In this document: piece after piece, positions 60,415 to 64,000 of the stretch
How positions within the stretch are numbered: position 1 is the stretch's first letter
Layout: each line of letters begins with the position of its first letter
NCBI RefSeq assembly: GCF_032341175.1
Contig: NZ_CP135435.1
Location: 3,472,001 to 3,536,000, forward strand
Reading direction: 5' to 3'
Length of the DNA: 64,000 nt
Origin: Bacillus sp. DTU_2020_1000418_1_SI_GHA_SEK_038
Lineage (GTDB): Bacteria > Bacillota > Bacilli > Bacillales > Cytobacillaceae
Notes under the pieces: generated by a model
Told to the model about the DNA's origin: nothing
The model's database searches: none
Seen by the model: only the letters and a program-made list of their open reading frames with translations
Position numbers and translations under genes: made by a program

Positions 60415-60976
60415 ATGTTTCCTCATCTTCTTTTAATATCGCGGCAATAACACCGTCTACAAACTGCCCTTTTTTTAAAAATTTTTTCTTTAAGAGTCCT
60501 TCAAATTCAAACCCGTTCTTCTCTAATACTTTCTTTGATGAACTATTTCTTGGATCAAAGATTGCTTCAATTCGATTTAATCCAATTTCTATTAAACCGT
60601 ATTGTACGACAGCATGAATCACCTCGGTCATGATCCCTTTTCCCCAGTAATCAGGATGAAGTTCATACCCAATTTCGGCTTTCCAATGTTCTTCCTCAAT
60701 TTCATGGAAGCCACATGTACCAATGAACTGCCCTGTTTCTTTCAAAACAATTGCCCAGCGAATTTGTTTTCTATTTTCGTATTTATACAGCAAGCTTTCT
60801 ATTAAATCTTCCGCTTGTTTTTCAGAAGTAAAAGTAGCAAGATCATAAAACTTTGTCACTTCTTCTTTTGAAAAATAACTAAACATACCTGGAGCATCAT
60901 TCATTTGAAGCTTTCTTAATATAACTCTTTCCGTTTCCAATCTCGGAAAATTTGTAAAAGCTTTATTAAACCCCAT
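60413..60976 (-). CDS. GNAT N-acetyltransferase (RimJ/RimL type)
   Basis: 187 residues. LETERVILRKLQMNDAPGMF at the start, AEIGYELHPDYWGKGIMTEVIHAVVQYG (acetyl-CoA loop) in the middle, NRIEAIFDPRNSSSKKVLEKNGFEFEG at the end: the ribosomal-protein acetyltransferase-like GNAT family. Substrate unknown. It follows the DMT transporter by 11 nt, so the two are one operon. Confidence 0.88.
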   Translation of the reverse strand: MGFNKAFTNFPRLETERVILRKLQMNDAPGMFSYFSKEEVTKFYDLATFTSEKQAEDLIESLLYKYENRKQIRWAIVLKETGQFIGTCGFHEIEEEHWKAEIGYELHPDYWGKGIMTEVIHAVVQYGLIEIGLNRIEAIFDPRNSSSKKVLEKNGFEFEGLLKKKFLKKGQFVDGVIAAILKEDEET

Positions 60977-60987
60977 TTTTTATCTCC

Positions 60988-61926
60988 TTAATTTCGTACA
61001 TTTTCTTTAAGTGTACTATTAAGAGATGTTTTTTTCTTTAATTCCCTTAAGTTAAGTCTTCGTTCATCTAATAAAAATAATGAAACCCCGATAATAATAA
61101 TGCAGCCTCCAATAATTTGAGACCAGCTCACAGATTCTTGTAATAGATAATATGCTAAAAGAGCCGCACCAACCGGTTCGAATAAAATGGCCATCGAAAT
61201 AGTAGAAGTACTCAGCCATTTTAATGACCAGTTAAATATCGTATGACCCATTAGTGTTGGAAAAAGCGCAAGAAGGATAAAATAAACCCAATCACTTGTC
61301 GGGTATGGCAATAATGGTTCCTGTTTGATGATTACATATATAAACAATGTTATAGTACTTATACTATAAACAATAAAAGTATAGGTAACGAGCGACAGTC
61401 TTTTTCTAACGTCTTGACCAAACAATAGATTCGCTGTAATTAATGCACAAGCAATCAAGGCCAAAATATCTCCAAATAATGCAGATCCGCTAATTTTAAA
61501 ATCTCCCCAGCTGATTACTACACTTCCTAATACAGCAATAACACTGCTTATTATTGCTTTCAGAGAGAACTTTTCCTTAAAGAAAAAATATGTTCCTACA
61601 AAAGCAAATAATGGCTGAAGTGTTACTAATACGGTTGAGCTGGCAACTGACGTGTAATTTAATGATTCAAACCAAAGAATAAAATGAAAGGCTAGGAATA
61701 CACCAGCGATTATAGAAAATAACCAATCCCGCCTTGTAATAAGACGAAGTTCTGGAACATACTTTATTAGAAAAATAGGCAACATAAATAAAACCGTAAA
61801 TAGTAAGCGGTAAAAAGCGATAACACCAGAAGGAGCCGATGAAACTTTTACAAGAATAGCAGATGTGGAGACTGACAATACGCCGATAGCAAGAGCCACA
61901 TAAGGATTTATTTTGATGTCTGACAT
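60988..61926 (-). CDS. EamA/DMT-family transporter
   Basis: 312 residues with ten transmembrane helices in two EamA halves; LVTLQPLFAFVGTYFFFKEKFSLKA in the first and AILFEPVGAALLAYYLLQESVSW in the second are typical. Probably a metabolite exporter; substrate not predictable. AAGGAGTTGCATCT precedes the ATG. First gene of the operon with the acetyltransferase. Confidence 0.88.
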   Translation of the reverse strand: MSDIKINPYVALAIGVLSVSTSAILVKVSSAPSGVIAFYRLLFTVLFMLPIFLIKYVPELRLITRRDWLFSIIAGVFLAFHFILWFESLNYTSVASSTVLVTLQPLFAFVGTYFFFKEKFSLKAIISSVIAVLGSVVISWGDFKISGSALFGDILALIACALITANLLFGQDVRKRLSLVTYTFIVYSISTITLFIYVIIKQEPLLPYPTSDWVYFILLALFPTLMGHTIFNWSLKWLSTSTISMAILFEPVGAALLAYYLLQESVSWSQIIGGCIIIIGVSLFLLDERRLNLRELKKKTSLNSTLKENVRN

Positions 61927-62156
61927 AGATGCAACTCCTTAATTCAATAATTTTAAGCCACACCCTATATTACATCCAAAGAAATATTTTATCTATTATT
62001 TTACTATATTATTCTTTAGGGAGTTTTAGGAATTGATTTAAAGGGTATGTCATATTTAACATAAATTGATGTTAAAAGAACTAGGTATAATCAGAAATGG
62101 AGCCGCGCCAGCTCTTATCCCCTATCATCCAAAAATTTTTAGGAAGCAGGGATATT

Positions 62157-62852
62157 ATGAGTGAATTAGAATTAGAAATATTAATGAAACTTGGAATATC
62201 CGCCGTTCTTGGGCTGGTTATCGGAATTGAGCGGGAATTAAAAAGAAAACCAGTTGGCCTTAAAACAAGTCTCGTTATTTCCATCGTGAGCTGCTTATTA
62301 ACAATCGTATCCATTGAATCAGCCTACATATTTCCCGGAAAGGAAGGCGTTAATATTCAAATGGATCCTCTGCGACTGGCTGCCCAAATCGTATCTGGCA
62401 TTGGGTTTCTAGGTGCGGGTGTTATTTTAAGAAGAGGAAACGATAGCATATCCGGTTTAACAACTGCTGCATTAATTTGGGGGGCAGCTGGGATTGGAAT
62501 TGCGGTAGGTGCAGGCTTCTATCTGGAGGCTATGGCAGGCGTTGCTTTACTCATCATCAGTGTTGAAGTCATTCCATTTTTCATGGCCCTTTTGGGACCT
62601 AGGCAATTAAGGGAAAAAGAAATTACCCTTCAGCTTAAGGTGACCGATAAGGAAAACATTGCCGATATTCTTTCCGCTATAAAAGACATAAAAATCTCTA
62701 TCAAACGCGTAAGAATTAAGGACTTGGAAGGAGGAAAGCACCTAATCCAGCTGGTTGTAACGGTAAATAAAAAGAAAAGCATAACTGATGTCTATTACAG
62801 CGTCTCTCAATTAAGCGGGGTACGCAGTGTCGAAATTGAAAGTTTGCAGTAG
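62157..62852 (+). CDS. MgtC/SapB-family membrane protein
   Basis: 231 residues. Four to five N-terminal helices with the MgtC signature GLVIGIERELKRKPVGLKTS and RLAAQIVSGIGFLGAGVIL, then GLTTAALIWGAAGIGIAVGAGFY; a soluble ACT-like C-terminal domain from about 155. Family roles include magnesium-limited growth and ATPase control; not known for this gene. The frame extends to 62097, but the ATG at 62157 fits the family start. Confidence 0.88.
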   Translation: MSELELEILMKLGISAVLGLVIGIERELKRKPVGLKTSLVISIVSCLLTIVSIESAYIFPGKEGVNIQMDPLRLAAQIVSGIGFLGAGVILRRGNDSISGLTTAALIWGAAGIGIAVGAGFYLEAMAGVALLIISVEVIPFFMALLGPRQLREKEITLQLKVTDKENIADILSAIKDIKISIKRVRIKDLEGGKHLIQLVVTVNKKKSITDVYYSVSQLSGVRSVEIESLQ

Positions 62853-62914
62853 ACAAAATTACCTCTTGCCAAAAACCCCGAATGCGGATATAATTTTTCT
62901 TGTACCGTTCAATC

Positions 62915-62987
62915 GGGGAATTAGCTCAGCTGGGAGAGCGCTACGCTGGCAGCGTAGAGGTCAGGGGTTCGAGCCCCCTATTCTCCA
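62915..62987 (+). tRNA. tRNA-Ala(GGC)
   Basis: Anticodon loop CTGGCAG, acceptor GGGGAAT / ATTCTCC, CCA not encoded. It stands alone, with a terminator behind it. Confidence 0.95.
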
Positions 62988-62992
62988 TAATC

Positions 62993-63027
62993 GGAAACCC
63001 TTGTGTAGCAAGGGTTTTTCTTTTTTA
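62993..63027 (+). terminator. tRNA-Ala terminator
   Basis: Stem AAACCCTTG / CAAGGGTTT followed by TTCTTTTTT. Confidence 0.8.
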
Positions 63028-63090
63028 GCTTTTATCAAACCTTATGTACATTACTTTTCGAAGATTCCGTAAACCAAATAACTTCAAGAA

Positions 63091-63540
63091 TTATAAATCC
63101 TGTTTATAGACAATTCCATACTCTAAGTATATCTTTAAAAGTGTTAAAGCTTCTCCCCAACCTACAGCACATCCAATACAGGCTTTTAAGTCTTTTTCTG
63201 AATTAGTATAGCCTGTCTCATTAAGAACTACTAATGTTCCGTCTTTATAAGGCTCAAGTTTAAAGGTTACTGTTGAATTTTGTTCTCCTGGTGACCATTG
63301 AAAAACAAATCTTTTGTTTGGAGTTGCCTCAAGTATCTTCCCCCCATCTTCAATATTTATATTTTCACTACCGAAATTTGTCCATCTCAAACGTATCTCA
63401 CCAGTTCCATCTGGGTTTATCTCTAGCGATGTGTCATCTGTAAACCAAGCATTCCAACCTTGAGATGTTGAAACTGTTTTATACACTTCTTCTAAAGGTA
63501 CTTTAATGTAGGTTTTATGGTGTATGTCTGGCATTTTCAC
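63091..63540 (-). CDS. SRPBCC/AHSA1-domain protein
   Basis: 149 residues of the START-like AHSA1 fold: HHKTYIKVPLEEVYKTVSTSQGWNAWFTDDT, GGKILEATPNKRFVFQW, and a C-terminal helix GWGEALTLLKIYLEYG. Function unknown; such proteins bind small hydrophobic ligands or partner proteins. Single gene. Confidence 0.85.
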   Translation of the reverse strand: MKMPDIHHKTYIKVPLEEVYKTVSTSQGWNAWFTDDTSLEINPDGTGEIRLRWTNFGSENINIEDGGKILEATPNKRFVFQWSPGEQNSTVTFKLEPYKDGTLVVLNETGYTNSEKDLKACIGCAVGWGEALTLLKIYLEYGIVYKQDL

Positions 63541-63711
63541 TATCCTCCATATCCCTTAATTTTCTTTATTCAATAACCTCTACTAACTTTTTTAGTTCAG
63601 CAATCCTGCATAGTTACTTTAAATACATCTTTCAAGATCTCTACTTATTCACATATATACCCAAATCAATTTCCAACTGTTATTCAAGAATATTGCCAAT
63701 TACATAAAGAA

Positions 63712-63745
63712 AAAGCACAATTCTTGCTGCAGAATTGCGCCCATT
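63712..63745 (-). terminator. Terminator of the right-edge gene
   Basis: Stem GCGCAATTCTGCAG / GCAAGAATTGTGC followed by TTTTTCTTT on the minus strand. The rest of 63541-63856 holds nothing else I can support. Confidence 0.7.
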
Positions 63746-63856
63746 TTTATGGAAGTTCAAAATAGTGATTAATGCCTTTTGATTGCTAACTAAAGCATCC
63801 ATTAGTTTAAGTACAATACTTCACAAAATGAATTTTTATGAAACCACTTAAGACTT

Positions 63857-64000
63857 TCACGAAGGAAGATTTAGTTGCCACGATACTCCAAACCGATCAT
63901 TTAGCCAACCAAACTTTTGACTAAAACCATAATTACCAATTGGCATAAGTGCTTGCCCACCCTCGATGAGTTTCTGATATAGGTTGTTAATTTCTTCTTC
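63857..64000 (-). CDS. VOC/PhnB-like protein, C-terminal part (cut by window edge)
   Basis: The last 47 residues are visible: EEEINNLYQKLIEGGQALMP, then YGFSQKFGWLNDRFGVSWQLNLPS and stop. This is the C-terminal signature of PhnB/glyoxalase-like VOC proteins (FGxxxDrFGvsWql). The start lies outside the window. Function not predictable. Confidence 0.8.
   Translation of the reverse strand, partial: EEEINNLYQKLIEGGQALMPIGNYGFSQKFGWLNDRFGVSWQLNLPS

Overview
The window is a chromosomal segment of a low-GC Gram-positive spore former of the Bacillaceae (Bacillus in the broad sense). Its gene order closely follows the ytzE-rsuA-ytgP-ytfP ... ytqAB-ytpBA-ytoA-asnB-metK-pckA-ytmA-ytlACD-ytkD ... luxS-ytjA-ytiB ... 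men-yteA-glg-trnB region of Bacillus subtilis. Other support: a sporulation gene (cse60-like), a T-box and an S-box leader, a Zur box, TTG/GTG starts with strong AGGAGG-type ribosome binding sites, and tRNA genes with encoded CCA.

Layout. 1-6.3 kb: a small DeoR-like regulator, rsuA, a MurJ-like flippase, a flavoprotein, a Cse60-like protein, a divergent SAICAR synthase and a rhodanese. 6.3-9.1 kb: leuS with a T-box leader. 9.1-13.2 kb: a dispersed repeat, bdhA next to a 5'-truncated GntP permease, a hypothetical gene, an MFS transporter and small ytzH-region genes. 13.3-19.4 kb: the ytqA-ytqB tRNA-modification pair, ytpA-ytpB, ytoA, and an asparagine synthetase whose glutaminase domain has lost its catalytic residues. 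19.6-27.8 kb: metK under a SAM riboswitch, pckA with a CcpN-like site, a peptidase-like hydrolase, the ytlACD ABC transporter and a NUDIX hydrolase. 27.9-33.1 kb: lipoproteins, small proteins, luxS, yidD, a beta-carbonic anhydrase, and a Zur-controlled zinc-binding lipoprotein without its permease. 33.1-40.9 kb: menaquinone operon menF-D-H-B-E with menA divergent. 41-49.8 kb: yteA and the glycogen operon glgB-C-D-A-P. 50.2-51.1 kb: two small loci. 51.2-59.3 kb (minus): 16S-23S-5S followed by 20 tRNA genes in trnB order, lacking tRNA-His. 59.5-64 kb: accessory genes, one tRNA-Ala(GGC), and a partial VOC gene at the edge.

Most genes are housekeeping. The most unusual structure is inside the tRNA cluster. 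Five tRNA genes (Thr, Lys, Phe, Gly, fMet) are each preceded by a copy of their own 5' part fused to a ~90-100 nt insert. Three inserts form one family, always joined after tRNA nucleotide 24, with two conserved hairpins and a compensatory base change. The other two form a second family. Second in interest is the AsnB-like protein: Cys2 is Ser, RGPD is absent and NGEI has become TGEI. Its synthetase half is intact, which suggests an ammonia-dependent or repurposed enzyme. All family assignments were made by reading the sequence; no database search was run.
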